Assembly (NCBI GenBank): GCA_964019695.1
Contig: OZ026522.1
Location: 21,940,477 to 22,004,476 of the forward strand
Reading direction: 5' to 3'
DNA from: Loripinus fragilis
Lineage: Eukaryota > Mollusca > Bivalvia > Lucinida > Lucinidae
Length of the DNA stretch: 64,000 nucleotides
Below are positions 1-12,368 of the stretch, piece after piece (position 1 is the first letter of the stretch; each line of letters begins with the position of its first letter). A program made the position numbers and the translations under genes. A model generated the notes under the pieces. It was given only the letters and a program-made list of their open reading frames with translations, had not been told where the DNA came from and did not search any database.

Positions 1-181
1 TCTATACTTGTCAATATGACACATTGTTGGAAATCACATGTCGCGGCTCAATTGGTTTTACCTGCTGGCACTTTAATTCCAAAGAGAGTGTATAAATGGT
101 CAACCATTGGAAGTCGCAAGCTATAGGTCACATCGAGTTTAAATAGAGAAGACTTTTACGTGCCATTGACATGTCGATTAT

Positions 182-397
182 TGTAAATTCGGAAATTTTC
201 GCGAGGGTTGTATTTTAGCGAAACTTCGCTTATGCGAAGTTTCGTGAAAATCAAAATCTTGCGAAATGGCGAGCTCATTCAGTCGTTTACTGATATAGGT
301 AAATCTTGCCCTAGTCGCGCGAATTTTTAACATCGCAAATATGTCTTTTAACGCTATTCGCGAAAATACAATTCTCGCGAAAATTTCCGAATTTACA
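182..397. mobile_element. MITE-like foldback element with long inverted ends
   Basis: The left end (TGTAAATTCGGAAATTTTCG, from 182) is matched in inverse orientation by the right end finishing at 397. The arms stay similar for about 40 bp, and a second small hairpin (AACTTCGC/GCGAAGTT) sits near 222-245. It has no coding capacity. This is the form of a non-autonomous DNA element; no clear target duplication was seen. Confidence 0.6.
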
Positions 398-402
398 GTA
401 TT

Positions 403-1347
403 CGAATTTTTACCAATTTATGAAAAATGCGGTCGTCCGTCAAAAAAAGTGTGTTCATACTGTCCATTAAGTATTACAGTCAGGTATGGGCTGATCAGTA
501 CCCGTTGTTTCTACAAACTACCCTGATGCGCAAATAGTGTGGACCACCTAAGATCAACGTATACATGTTGTATAACCATGCGCCGTATGAACTGTCTTTA
601 TACCCCCCTTCCAACTTTAGCACGAAACATTTCGTAATGTGCAAGGTCTACACTGGTGTAGGTGGTATGAAATAGTTATACTATGTTTGACCACCTGTAC
701 GTAAGATAATCCACTCGCTAAAGCTCGCTGATTATCTCCACGTACACGCAGACAACCCATGGTATAACTATAACTTATCCAAAACAAAATGTCGGACAAG
801 AAGTGTAATTTCTGACCAAGCTTCGATGCACAGCTTCGTCAGCCTGATTGTTCAAGTTCTGCACAGAGTTTGTCAATTTTGCCGTGAACCAGCTGAAGTT
901 AGAAGTGTGCATCATTTTGTGTCGTATTGCAGACCACATTTAGATTTCCTTTGGGGTTCTCAAAACAAAAGTTGGTATTGCAATTTTCTCTAATCAAAGT
1001 ATGGGAAGCTGTGTTGAAGCAAATTTCACATTTCGCAAATTTCACACCGTGTGAAGAATTGGTACCGAAACGTCACTTTAGGAAAATGAATAATTTGCGT
1101 ATGGTCAATTTCGATAATTTTTGGGGGCTATTTTGGCCCCCTCTAGAGCCAAAAACTGAAAGTTGCTTCTCACCAATTTCATCTTATTGGTTTATTAGAA
1201 GAATAGCCCTAGTGTAAAATTCTGGCATTTATTTTACTTTTACATGTTGCTATGGTAACCAAAATGGCCGACAAAATAGGCTTAAAATAGAGAAATTGCC
1301 ATTTTAGCCCAAATTTTTGGAGACCGATTTTTTAAGAATTAGATATC
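403..1347. other. Non-coding stretch with a small foldback
   Basis: No convincing exon is seen. Between about 640 and 790 there is a degenerate foldback with the stem GATAATCCACTC...GATTATC and partly matching flanks (GTATGAAATAGTTATAC against GTATAACTATAAC). The 96-codon frame at 927-1217 has low-complexity composition and no recognisable domain, so I do not call it a gene. Confidence 0.4.
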
Positions 1348-1438
1348 AGCACAAGCAGATACCAAAAAACCTTTTAATATATTATGTGCCGTGATAATTC
1401 TCATCATCTGTTAAAATATTTTTGGTATCTGCTTGTGC
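1348..1438. repeat. Hairpin, 20-bp arms
   Basis: AGCACAAGCAGATACCAAAA at 1348 is matched inversely by TTTGGTATCTGCTTGTGCT ending at 1438, with a loop of about 50 bp between them. This is a small foldback with no coding content. Confidence 0.6.
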
Positions 1439-1441
1439 TCT

Positions 1442-3185
1442 ATATAAAGGCACCATTAATATGTCAGAAAATCCATATCCTGTTAAATGTTTACAAAGAC
1501 CAAATATCGTGCACTACGCCATATATATGACAACACCCATTCAAACCAATTTCATATGGAAAAAAAAAACAGTTGAAAAAAACTACTAAAACTGAATGCG
1601 CTGCATCCCATGCGTTGGTTAGTTGTCTCTGTGTGTAGAATGTACAGCTCCCTTGGCGCCTAAAACAACTACTGATGCGATCACATACGATCATTACCGT
1701 ATGCCAGAGGGAGCTAAATTTTGCTATTAGACTAATAGTGAAATTTCAAAATTCTATTAGAAAAAAGCCCTTGCACAAAAACATGCAATGTATCCATTTC
1801 GAACCAATATTAATGTTTAAAACATGATGCAGCGTTTAGAAGGATAAACAAAATTCCCCTTAGCCCGAGCCGCACGTGGATTGTATGAATTTCTTCGTCA
1901 CTGTAAAACTTTATAGCTTCCGTCATCTGAGAGCTTTATTGTTTTTAACACTGATACATATTTCGTTGATACGAATTTACATTCGGTCCTCTTGGTGAGC
2001 AACCTTGCCCTCGTGGCTCGAGAAGGTAATTCTTAAACCAGCCTATTCAGCTACAGCGACGATATTTTGCATGTAGTAAATTAAAATATTACCAGACAGC
2101 AATATACAATTAATGCATTCTTTTGAGGTTAACCTCAAGATTTATTTACCCAAGAATAGTGATGTTCACCATAAGTCAGATGTTCCTAGTGCACCGAAAA
2201 CACGATTATTTCAACAATTTATTTTCAAGTTTCTGAAACTCTAATGAGATGTGCAAAAGAATTGCATTTTGGCTGAGCTTGGATATGCCCTGTTTTAAAA
2301 ACAATGTAGATATATACTAGCCGGCTTCTCACGAGTTAATTGATCAGGATCTACAATTTTCCACTCTGCATCTAAATCAACCATAAAACTAGAAACTATG
2401 CAACACATATGGTGGAAAAATTGAGGATGAGTGTAGCATATTAAAATTTTCAGTAGGGCAAGAGCGAAAATGTTGAGTCGTGCATCTGCCCCTGCAAAAA
2501 GCTTCTAAATTATTCAGCATGCAAATAGTTCAACCCTTTTCCCGCCTGTCACAAAGTTTTTGTATGCTCCTCTCGTCTGCTTATTAATTTTGGTAGCCTA
2601 TATTGCATACCTTATGGACCCAGATAAGGCTGTTCTCATGTGAGCAGCCTGATTAGGGTCCATAATGTTTGCCTCTATGATAAGGTCTAGTCTGAAGTAT
2701 GCATGGATCTATGTGGCCCCCAGGGGGGGGTCTGTGCTCCCTTGATCCTTGAAAATAATGCATTGATCTCCCCGAATCCCTGAAAGAAAATTCCTCAGCT
2801 CCATGAAAGTATTTTTCCTTTGCTTCCCAAATCCTTAAAATAAATTTAGCTTTTCCCCAAATCCCCCAAAATATAAGCCCATATTCCCTAAAATGAATTT
2901 TCCTTTCCATAAAAGCTATGAAGCGGATGACTTAATATTCACTTAATATTTTACGTTATACATGTACACGTAATGATAGGGCTTATGATATATAATAGTT
3001 TTAATAAAATGCATGATATATAGCTTAAAGTATGAGGCCATCCTTAAAATTCTGTAGCTGTACTTGTTAGAGTAGGTGTGGAGGACTACTCTCTAGATTT
3101 GATTTGTTTGTACATAACAGGCGTATATTTAATTTAATCCTGTTTTGATGTTGATTTGGTAGGGGGTCCGTAGCCATGCTCCCCC
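1442..3185. other. Non-coding, AT-rich spacer
   Basis: No exon is recognised. From about 2690 to 2910 there is a run of degenerate 'ccctgaaaat / ccctaaaat' units resembling the interior of the MITEs at 17.7, 55.9 and 60.3 kb. The minus-strand frame of 85 codons there is a by-product of those units. Confidence 0.4.
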
Positions 3186-3189
3186 AGGA

Positions 3190-3755
3190 AAAAATGATAA
3201 AAATGGCGCGATATGGTGCGTTCTGAGTGTTCCAAAGTATGTTATTATCAGCCTCAAAATCAACAATTTTTAGGATAATAAGTCAACAACCAAACTTTGT
3301 GCCATATTTTTCTCCACGGTCAATCCAGGTGCGCATGTTAGTACACACATATTTATATTCACATTATACAAGGCGGGATCAGGGGGCAATAGCCCCCGAC
3401 GCCAAAGAAATGTAAAAAAGAGGCTTTTCCCTTTTACATCGAATACTACATTACAGGCGCGTAGTGATGTGGATTTAGATTCCTGCTAGGCGGGTCCGGG
3501 GCATGCTCCTCCGGACATTTGTCTATTAAAATGGTGAAATCTGGCGCATTCTGAGTGCTCCAAAAACGTTATCAACCTAAAAATCAACAATTTTAGGATA
3601 ATTTTCCACAATAGTGAAAATTGATTTGCCATATCAGTCTTCAATATCAATCTAGACCAGCATGTTAGCAGGAAAGTAAGTACATTTAGACTATTGAAGG
3701 GGGTCTGGTGGCTTTCCCCTAGAAGCCGAAGATTTAAAAAAAATCAAACGAAATG
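3190..3755 (+). repeat. Diverged direct repeat, two units
   Basis: Units at about 3190-3430 and 3520-3755 share AAAATGG, GCGTTCTGAGTG(T/C)TCCAAA, AAATCAACAATTTT(T)AGGATAAT and a common end with a CCCC..GAAGCC/GACGCC motif. The copies differ by many substitutions and small indels, so this is an old tandem duplication or two copies of one element. Confidence 0.6.
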
Positions 3756-3756
3756 A

Positions 3757-3937
3757 AGGCTTTTGTCTTTGTGCATGTCTGTTTATATGTGCTTTGTGGT
3801 CACCTGCTGGGAAAGGGCTGACCTCTTGGCTCTCGTTTGTGGTGTCTGGCTGTGAGTTTATCACTTTCCCATTCGTATCTGGGGTCAGGTGTGGTACTTG
3901 ATTGTATCGAATCCTAATCTTTGTACCTTTACTTATT
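3757..3937 (+). mobile_element. 3' tail of reverse-transcriptase element, family A (copy 1)
   Basis: This short 5'-truncated copy shares its sequence with the 3' UTR of the reverse-transcriptase element at 17.9-19.1 kb. Shared blocks include GTGGTCACCTGCTGGGAAAG, GGGCTGACCTCTTGGCTCTC, and the terminal GTGTGGTACTTGATTGTATC followed by TAATCTTTG and CTTACTT. The common 3' end with variable 5' truncation is typical of target-primed retrotransposition. No coding sequence remains. Confidence 0.8.
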
Positions 3938-6072
3938 TTTCTTTCAGGTGAGATTTTTTAAACTTTTTTGCAGGGCTCCCTACTTCTCCAAAACTATGAG
4001 CTTGCTCACCAAATCCCTGAAAATAATTACCAGTGCTCCCAAGCTTCCCAGTATTTATGTGATTTCTCATTCCTTAAACAAAACGTGTATACTTTGCTAA
4101 CATTGCATGTAAGTCTATCATCGATAACAAGGTTTATACTAAGTAGAGTGTTCTCCCAGAACAGTTGCCTTTTTGCATATGTCTTGAATCCATACTCTGG
4201 TGTGTTTGCAACTCATTCGTATTGTTAATAACGCTTTGCTATAGTTTGGTCATGTCACTTTTTGTATAGTGGAAATTAGCATCAGCTATTTTAGCATTAA
4301 TTGCTAAATCTACCAATACAATACATGTAAGTAAAATTTCATGACTGCACATTTTTACTTTAAATATTTTACTTTTCCATCCAACATTCTAAACAAACAT
4401 GATTGTGATTTTTTTACACCTACTTGAATTTCAAATTTGGCCCGGCCTTATTCTGGCAAATAAAGTCTGGTATCGTAAGTAACAATTGACTTGTTTTTTT
4501 TGGATATGATCATATCACGTGTGATTATTGTCATGTAAACTCCACCATTATCACTTATTGTTCCCATTTCAAAGAATATTTGTTCTAAATAAACCATTTA
4601 CTTATAAAATTTAGATTGCTGAAGCAATTGAGCAGAAGAGTTATGTTGAATTAATTATCAGTTTCATCCATTAAACAATGAAAGCTATGCTGAAGATAAA
4701 CTAAAGTCTATTTAAAAGCCAAAAGTAAAGTGATGCATCAACATATGTATGCGCAAATACAACAATGTCTTGATTTGTAGACAGTCTCTTCAAACTGTAT
4801 AAGATTACATACACTTATAATGCATAGTAATAAGTATCTATGTAACATATGTCAGTATTTGCTCTACCAACTTACAAATACTTGATTCTATATGGGTTGT
4901 AATAGAACAAATACTTTGTATGCTACAATCTACCATAGAACATTTAGTAAATAGATTTTGATATTGTGGATGAACCTAAATATACAGGGAATACCAGTGT
5001 GTATTGTTTTACTGACTATGTTTGTGTAACTTGAGCAGCAGTAAACTGAGTATGTTAAAACATTTTGGTTGCTGTTAATAAGTGACTAGATTAAATTTAA
5101 TGTTCTTCATATTAGTAAAGCAAAAATCTAAGTCCACCATACGTAAACAATTCAGACTTAATTTAATACTGTCTTTCACAGCATTTTAGACTTACATAGT
5201 ACCTTATGATATATTTTATAAGGTAAAATATGTTACTTTAGCAATTTTGACATAACATGGGAACTTATCCTTATTCAACTGGAACTTGAGAGCAAAATTG
5301 TCATGTTAATGAGGTTTAAAACTTATTACTTGGGCCAAATTGCCATGTTTTTAAAAGTTCTAAATAAACTAATTCACACAAAAGTAAATATGCTTTGACA
5401 ATTTGACATAGTTTCTTAATAAGATCCAAATAAATTCTATTGTGGTCAAAATAGTATCTTTATATCTATTTAAAACTAAAATCAGTTCTAAAATGAAATA
5501 AAATACCCTTTGATGTATCATTTAGCGAATTAAGCAATATATAGAGAGCCTTAAAGTTTGTAACATACTTTACATTATGCCAAACAAACAAAAACTGATA
5601 CTTTACACCAGAAACAATGTTTAATATCCCCTTTCACTCTTGTTTATCAATATAATCCTCATATATGGTATTTAAAAGCTTACAGATAGGGTTTCATGCT
5701 TTGTTTTTAAATGAAAATGTTCGTACGGTACGTTTTCTTAGGGGTTGTCATATTCAACAGCTTATAACACCTGAAGTTTTTGTGATAGAAACATGTTGTT
5801 TGCAGTTTTGAAATAGTCAGTTAATTGTCTTTCAGAGACTTGTTATTTTAATCTAAAGTATCAAATGAGAAGGCTATTAAAAGAAACTATATAACAAAAT
5901 ATCAATGATTTGTTAGGGTGTAGTTGAAAATGTAACATAAATGACACCATAATGAGCCTGAAATACTCTAACAAACATCAGTATCTGCAGGAAATTAACT
6001 GTTTTTACATATTACATGACTGTTCAGCCAATTTGAATAGCTCAAGTACCACTTTAATAGCCTTAATTTTAT
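3938..6072. other. AT-rich non-coding spacer
   Basis: There is no recognisable exon, repeat terminus or RNA gene over about 2.1 kb. Stops are frequent in all frames. The 86-codon frame at 3968 has no recognisable domain. Confidence 0.5.
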
Positions 6073-6075
6073 AAA

Positions 6076-6123
<48 letters not shown>
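6073..6123. repeat. (AAT)n microsatellite
   Basis: An uninterrupted trinucleotide AAT/ATA run of about 17 units. Confidence 0.95.
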
Positions 6124-6126
<3 letters not shown>

Positions 6127-6739
6127 GGGTAAAGTATTTTACACGCTGTAGCACCAAAAAGCCTCAACCGCCAGATTGCCAACATGTTGCAAAAAGCTCG
6201 TGATATGTTACGCTTTTAGAAAAAAAACATAGGTTTTTAGCAGCCTGAAGACTCAGAGTGATTGAAGACTGAACGTAACTTGATTGAGAACTAACTGTAG
6301 ACTGACTTCTGCTTAGCAGAGCGGCTTATATATACACCGCTGGATTAGTAACCATACTGCGTTGTTCACGTTTCTATCAGTCATGCAATGATACATCGAA
6401 TGAGTACCCCTGCCTGGCTGACGAATCTTGGTTAAACCCATATCAAATCACTCTTTTACGTCAGTTTGTTTCAGCAATTCAAAGAGCAGCACGCCCTTCT
6501 ATTAGCATTATGATAAGTAATGGCCACTAAATGTCAGCTTCTTCTGAAACAGCAAGATAACAGCCATTAGTAACTGTATGAGTAGATCAATGATTCAAAA
6601 CCATGCCACTTTGATAGTTTCCCAATATTTGAATGTGCGTAATACTATGTAGGTATATTTCTCACTCAAGCTTCTTTCATACAGTTAAATCTTTAGCATG
6701 CTATCACGTTTTATGCAGCCGGACCCTTACTATGCTATA

Positions 6740-6860
6740 GTATTAATTAATTAATTTATTTATTTATTTATGTATTTTAAAATAAGCTTCCAGAAGTCCC
6801 TAATTACGCGAAGATGCAATTTCACAAAATGACGTTACTTGACGTCCTGGGTAAGATAGC
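6740..6860 (-). repeat. Fragment of dispersed repeat E
   Basis: In inverse orientation this carries the TTTA-rich run plus AGCTTCCAGAAGTCCCT, GATGCAATT and GGGTAA blocks found at 15.1-15.3 kb and 63.6-63.8 kb. It is truncated and lacks the terminal palindrome those copies have. Confidence 0.65.
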
Positions 6861-7151
6861 ATGGGTAACATATGAATTTTTATTTTATACTTAGCAGTGA
6901 AATCAATGCATATCAAAAACAAATAAAAGTGATATCAATCACTAGTGAAATGATATGATATTAATCACTAGTGATTTATATCAGCCTATATTTTCCTGTA
7001 ACGTTTTTTGGATCACCTCTGACTTTTCCATTCACTTAATGCAGCTCACTTCGAAAGTTCAAACGCCTATAAATTTCTTATTTGTGAACAAAACATCAAG
7101 CGTGGGTAGTCATTTTCTTAGTTAGAACATGATAGTCCGAGAGCCCGTAAT

Positions 7152-8065
7152 AGGTATAATCAAGTGGATGTGGCCAAAAGGTTTGAAGGTGTGTTCTTTT
7201 GTAGAAAAGCGTGCTGAATTCGGCTGGTACACAAAAGTGCTGTGCGCAACGGAATATCCCCGGGGTATGCAATGTCTCGAAATAGCGCTAAAATGGGGGT
7301 ACCCTTGCAGGTTTATACTTTAACCCATGAAATATCAGTAGTAAAAAGCAAATTTGGCAGCAAACAATATATAATGATCAATGTTCAATATAAAACAGAA
7401 TAAGACATGCCAATAAAGCTTTCTAACACGAAAATATAACAAATAAAGCCCACGATAACTAATGACTTTTGTCACTGGTAATCGGATGATTTTTAATTTG
7501 TTTAAGCATGAGCAGATTTATAATTCAATCTTATGTAATATAATGGTGTTGTCATCAACAATTATTATAGTTGCAAAAAGATGGAGTATGGCCAAGAAAT
7601 GCCATAATTACAGACTGCAGGCCAACCCGGCATGGCACCGTGAGGAAAGGAAGGGACACAAAGTAGGCATAATCCAAGCTGTTAAAGTACAATACCTTTT
7701 CCTTTCAAGATGAATAAATAATGCTCAGACAAGACTAAGATTTGACTGGATATTGGCCCATACTATTAGTTTCTAAGCTGTGAGCTTTATGTATAGTTAG
7801 CACCACATGACCAACCACGACTGACCAGACTGTTCTGGTCAATATTCCACATGACTTATATTTTATGTTCTAGGAATTGCATAATAAACCCCCGCCCTCA
7901 CCGAAAACCCCTTTCCAACTCTTTTGCTGAATCTTAATTAAAATATGGATGAATATGAAGAAAATAAGTAGAAGGTAAGTGAGTATGATCAAGAAATACC
8001 ATTAATCAAACACACCAGACCAACCGACTACACCGTGAGTAAGAGCTACACAACACCAAAAGTCA
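7152..8065. repeat. Left arm of large inverted repeat (pairs with 11295-12212)
   Basis: About 0.9 kb whose reverse complement recurs at 11295-12212, with many indels but long collinear matches. Examples are AAATGGGGGTACCCTTGCAG, GGCCAACCCGGCATGG against its counterpart GGTTGGCCTGC, and AAGTGAGTATGATCA near the inner end. The small plus-strand frames at 7129 and 7462 lie inside this repeat and are not conserved as proteins between the arms. The inner end carries the family-B retroelement tail. Confidence 0.75.
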
Positions 8066-8474
8066 CAAGATATCTATGGAGAGGTATGGTCATTACACAT
8101 ACCTTACTAGGTTAGGGAACACCATAAAACAGCAGCCTTCTGGATTATGTACATGGATATTGAAAAGATCTATCTTCTTTTCAACAGATCCTGCACCATA
8201 AATGGTTTAAAACCTCTGAGTGGGGGTACCCTATATATGACATAGTACGGATGTGCGTGCCTAATAGCCCCTTTTCAGCGCCCCCAGATATATAATAACC
8301 CCCCTTTAAAAAAAAGAAAGTATATGAAGGCCTGAAATTTGGAATTGGAATGGCCCAAGTTTTCTGACACCCATGTATATGCACATATTTTTCGCCTTTG
8401 TTTTCACATTTACATAAAGCATGTTTTCTCGTGATAAAGGTAATGTGTAAACTTGTTTACAAATTACAGAAGAT

Positions 8475-8700
8475 ATGAAAAGGGTATATAAATTCAAAGA
8501 ACAGTATATGAATAGGTCAACTTTCTGTGAAATCAAGTATATGAATAGGCTGTGTTTATTAAAGGCCAGGTATATGATTGGGGTTGGTTTCAAAATACTG
8601 ACTCGCACACCTGTACCAAAATTACCCCGAGATCGCACAACCCCACCCTCGAGATTAAAACGTTTCAATTTCTGTCTATGTAAATTGTGTGCAATTATAT
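8475..8700. other. Non-coding spacer with TATATGAATAGG-type repeats
   Basis: Short repeats of the type AGTATATGAATAGG occur at about 8500, 8535 and 8570. The overlapping 77- and 120-codon frames on the two strands are shadows of this repeated sequence. Confidence 0.4.
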
Positions 8701-8732
8701 TCTCCTAATTATGCTCAATGAGCGACGAGATA

Positions 8733-11130
8733 TCACTTAGAGCTTCTTTACAGCGATGAGGCACAACCAACTGCGTGCGCAATGTTGGAGACAGGGGCTA
8801 TGCCCATCCGACGAACGAACAAACCATTCTTTAGGACCCCTTTGGATTTGAATTTAGAGCAGATAATGTCAATGCTGATATTCCATCCAGACTAAAGGGG
8901 ATGACATCATTCAGTTAATCGATGAATGCAAGAAGAAAGTAGATAGTGACTAGTGAGTGAGCTTGTAAGCCATTTAATTAAAAGTCAGGACTGAAAGAGA
9001 ATGCAGATGACACCAAGCCCGATTAAGCGTGACAATGTAGACATGCACAAGCTAATCACTGGGATGGGACTACTATGGACCCTTTTCTTACAGACTTTCG
9101 AGATGAAAAGCTCTATTGTATTTCACAGGTAAGATGGTATAGAATATTGCAGGAAGCATTTTAGCAACTCAGACACAGCGACAACAATGGTATAAAGAGT
9201 TTAATACAGGATGCCCCCTTATGGTGACAAATTAAATTTGAAAAACCTATTTGCAGAAGAAAAGTAAAACCATTGCATGCAGTGCTTCGTCAGGAAACTT
9301 CAGACACGAGAGAAAAAGATAAAGAACATAAGGCCGCTTACTTTATCTGCTAATAGTTAGAGTTAGATCTGAAAAGGGTGCTTGCTCATCCCCTTACATC
9401 CGTTCCTTTGACTTTTGCCTATATTGATGGACAAAACAACTTTTTTCAGTAAGCTCGAGGTGAGGATAATCACAGATGCTCCCAGAAATATAGATGCTTG
9501 TATTGTCGATGAAATGTTCCTGGTACAGTTTCGTGTAGATTTGCCTTCAACTTTTGGTGGTCAAGCAAATATGTCTCTGTCAGAGTCTGTCTCGTCTTGT
9601 CAGACGTGCAAATCATGTAGATTTTATTGCATGTGACACTTTTAAATATCCACCAATTATTGATATTACCAGAGATCATGGTTTGGTATAGGGAGAGGTG
9701 AATCGTCGCTTCAGTGCTATAGTGTTCTAAGTGACATTTTGGTCAAAAATGAAGTATGCATACTGTTGGAAAGGGGATTTAATGTTCTATATACTGGTAA
9801 AGGTTTCATTTGCTTATCTCCTCCCAGTAAGCTTGAAATCACTTTGCTTTTCTGTTCTATCTACAAAATGACAACTTCGTTCAGTGCTATAGTGTTCTAA
9901 GTGATTTTCATCCAATGGGGAATGATGATTATGTCACGTGACTGTGTTAGGACAGTGTCACACTGTTCTATCTACAGAAAGTCACTTCTCTTTGAGAAAT
10001 TGCTAAAAATTGCAGTTACCTCCCTTACATAAATTAAAATTTCCTAGATTGAAGCCGTTTGTCGGTCTAATGACAAACACATGGCTATATCTGCTACTTT
10101 TAGGTACAAATAATCCGCACAGTCAAAATATAACTCAAAAAGATCCAAGGACAGAATCAGCTGTAGAAACAGATTACTTCCCTTACACATATTTAAACTG
10201 CTTTAATTGAAGTAATTCGTTGATGTTATTACAAATAAATGGTTAAATCTGCCACTTTTAGGTCCAAATAATCAGTTCAGTCTAAATATTATACAAATTG
10301 ACCCCATTGACAGAAAATTAACTGTAGAAACAGATTACCTCCCTTACATAAATTTTAATGACATACCCCGTGTGGTTTGTTACTGTTATGCCAAATAAAT
10401 GACTATTTTTAGGTACAAATAATCATTTCTCTTCAGACTAGTAATATAAATTGATTCTATAAACCGAATAATAAGCTGTAGGAAAATATAGAACACTATA
10501 GCACTGAACGCATAAGGCAATTTTAGGGCATAATGTTCTATCTGCAAACTGCAAAATGTCCGTAAATTCCATATTACTTTAAAATTTCTTCAAACCAAGG
10601 TTATTTACACTTTATGTATATATTGTAACCATTTGGTATGATCAAAAGGTCTGAGATAAATAAGACATCAAAAATCAGGATGCTAAAATTTTCAAACTCA
10701 TTTTTCTCAAAACTTGCGCAATGGTAGATAGAACACTATAGCAATGAAGCGACGAAATGTATCTGGACCTGAACAGGGCATACCAAAATATTTTACTCAA
10801 GCTTTAAAGTCGGAATCATTTAGTACATCTCAGTTGAGATAACTGGCAGAAGTGTCGTGCCGAAATGAGCATGCTAAAGCCATGTGGGCTGTATTTTGGA
10901 TTGATGAAGTCTGCTTCAGATACAAATTATTTGATGGACAAATGACACGTCCATATGTCTTAGGCCTAAATTGACACAATGTAGAAGCTGATACTTGTAT
11001 TGTCTAGCATGTTAAGCATGTTTGTGAACTAATTTTTCAACCTTGTATTGTTGTCAAATGCATCTACACTGACGTTCTCACTATATTGCTTTTCCGTACA
11101 AATAACAAGGAAGGGATTGGTCGTTCTTAG
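8733..11130 (+). pseudogene. Decayed multicopy gene, interrupted by a TIR element
   Basis: Protein-like stretches appear in shifting plus-strand frames with stops between them. At about 8790-8930 there is NVGDRGYAHPTNEQT and later DDIIQLIDECKKKV. At about 9070-9130 there is DPFLTDFRDEKLYCIS followed by a GTAAG. At about 9330-9680 there are LKRVLAHPLTSVPLTFAY, DACIVD and IIHFVCDTFKYPPIIDITRD. After the inserted element, 10757-11110 gives SGPEQGIPKYF, DEVCFRYK, an EADT motif and YTDVLTILLF. The order of blocks (an Asp-containing 'D-A-C-I-V-D' strand, then D-x-x-x-D-I-x-R-D, then E-A-D-T, then T-D-V-L) resembles a large repeated gene family of marine invertebrates with a PIN/FLAP-nuclease-like acidic layout. 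That assignment is from memory and unproven. Multiple stops and frame changes show this copy is dead. Confidence 0.6.
9703..10755. mobile_element. Non-autonomous TIR element with a nested second pair of ends
   Basis: The outer ends are TCGTCGCTTCAGTGCTATAG (9703) and its inverse CTATAGCAATGAAGCGACGA (ending 10755), continuing inward as AGTGTTCT/AGAACACT. An inner pair with nearly the same motif lies at 9876-9900 and 10491-10510. The interior (about 10000-10440) holds three units sharing CAGATTAC(T/C)TCCCTTACA and CTTTTAGGT(A/C)CAAATAATC. There is no coding capacity. It splits the pseudogene between its DITRD and SGPEQG blocks. The target duplication could not be fixed with confidence. Confidence 0.75.
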
Positions 11131-11139
11131 GCGGCGGTT

Positions 11140-11380
11140 CTGTTGTTGTTGATTCGTTGTTGATTTTTGCTCCTATAGTGGGGTTCTGTGTTTGTCCCAT
11201 GTGTTGTTGTATATTATTATGTGTCCTTTGTAGTCTTGCAATCATCTTGATGGGGAAGAGAGAGCTTGTTGCTTTACTTTGTTTGTCTTCCTGGTGTCCT
11301 GTAGCTCTTCCTCACGGCGCCGTGGGTCGGTCTGCAGTGGGTGATTGTGGTATTTTCTGATCATACTCACTTATTTTTTT
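11140..11380 (+). mobile_element. Family-B retroelement tail (copy 2)
   Basis: This carries the conserved blocks ATCATCTTGATGGGGAAGAG, CTTCCTGGTGTCC, GTAGCTCTTCCTCACGG, TCGGTCTGCAGTG and the end TGATCATACTCACTT. The same end is found at 7985, 13362, 14620, 28170 and 35280. It has no coding capacity. The 67-codon frame here is incidental. Confidence 0.7.
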
Positions 11381-12212
11381 CATATTCATCTATTCTTTTA
11401 AGATTCAGCAAAAAAGAGGGGTATGGGTTATCACGCAATTCCTAGGACATAGAATATAAGTCATGTGGAATATTGACCGGCAGAGTCTGTTTAGTCATGG
11501 CTACTGGCCATGTGGTGATAGCTAGCTATACATAGAGTTCACAGCTTAGAAACTAATAGGCTGGGCCAATATCCAGGCAAATCTTAGTCTTATCTGAGCA
11601 TATTTTATTAACATTGAAAGTTAAAGGAACTTGAAATATACATATATTTATAATGTACTGTAAGAGCTTGGATTATGCCTAATGTGTGTCCCTTCCTCAC
11701 GGTGCCATGGGTTGGCCTGCTTTCTGTGATTATGGCTTTTCTTGGCAATTCTCTATCATTTTTGAAACTATAGTAATTGTCGATGACAACACCATTGTAT
11801 TACATAAGATTGAATTATAAATCTGCTCCAGCTTATGCAAATTAAAAAGCATCCAATAACCAGAGACAAAAGTCATTAGTTTTCGCGGGCTTTATATTTG
11901 CTGTATTTTAGTGTTAGAAAGCTTTATTGGCATGTCTTATTTTTATTTTTATATTGAGCATTGATCATTACACATTGTTTGCTGCCAAAATTGCATTTTA
12001 CTACTAAAATTACATGGTTTAAATTATAAACCTGCAAGGGTACCCCCATTTTAGCGCTATTTTGAGATATTGCATATCCCGGGGGTATTCCGTTGTGCAT
12101 AGCACTTTTGTGTACCAGCTGATTTTTTAAGTTTGATTTTTGAATTTAGCACACTTTTCTTCATAAGAACACACCTTCTAACATTTTGGCCTCAACCACT
12201 TGATTAATACCA
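11295..12212. repeat. Right arm of large inverted repeat (pairs with 7152-8065)
   Basis: The inverse of the left arm, with the pairing described there. It ends at TTGATTAATACC near 12212. The two arms enclose the decayed gene and its TIR insertion, giving a compound structure of about 5.06 kb. Confidence 0.75.
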
Positions 12213-12368
12213 AAATCACACTGGTCAATGTAAACGCACCGGTTGTTGCTACAACGAGCTGGTGGTGGTATTTTTCAGCACAGGTAGTGGCGTAAAAGGT
12301 AACAAAATCTATACCTGTTGACTTTATGATTTATTTATAAACTTGCATTTATTTTATTTGTGATGAAA

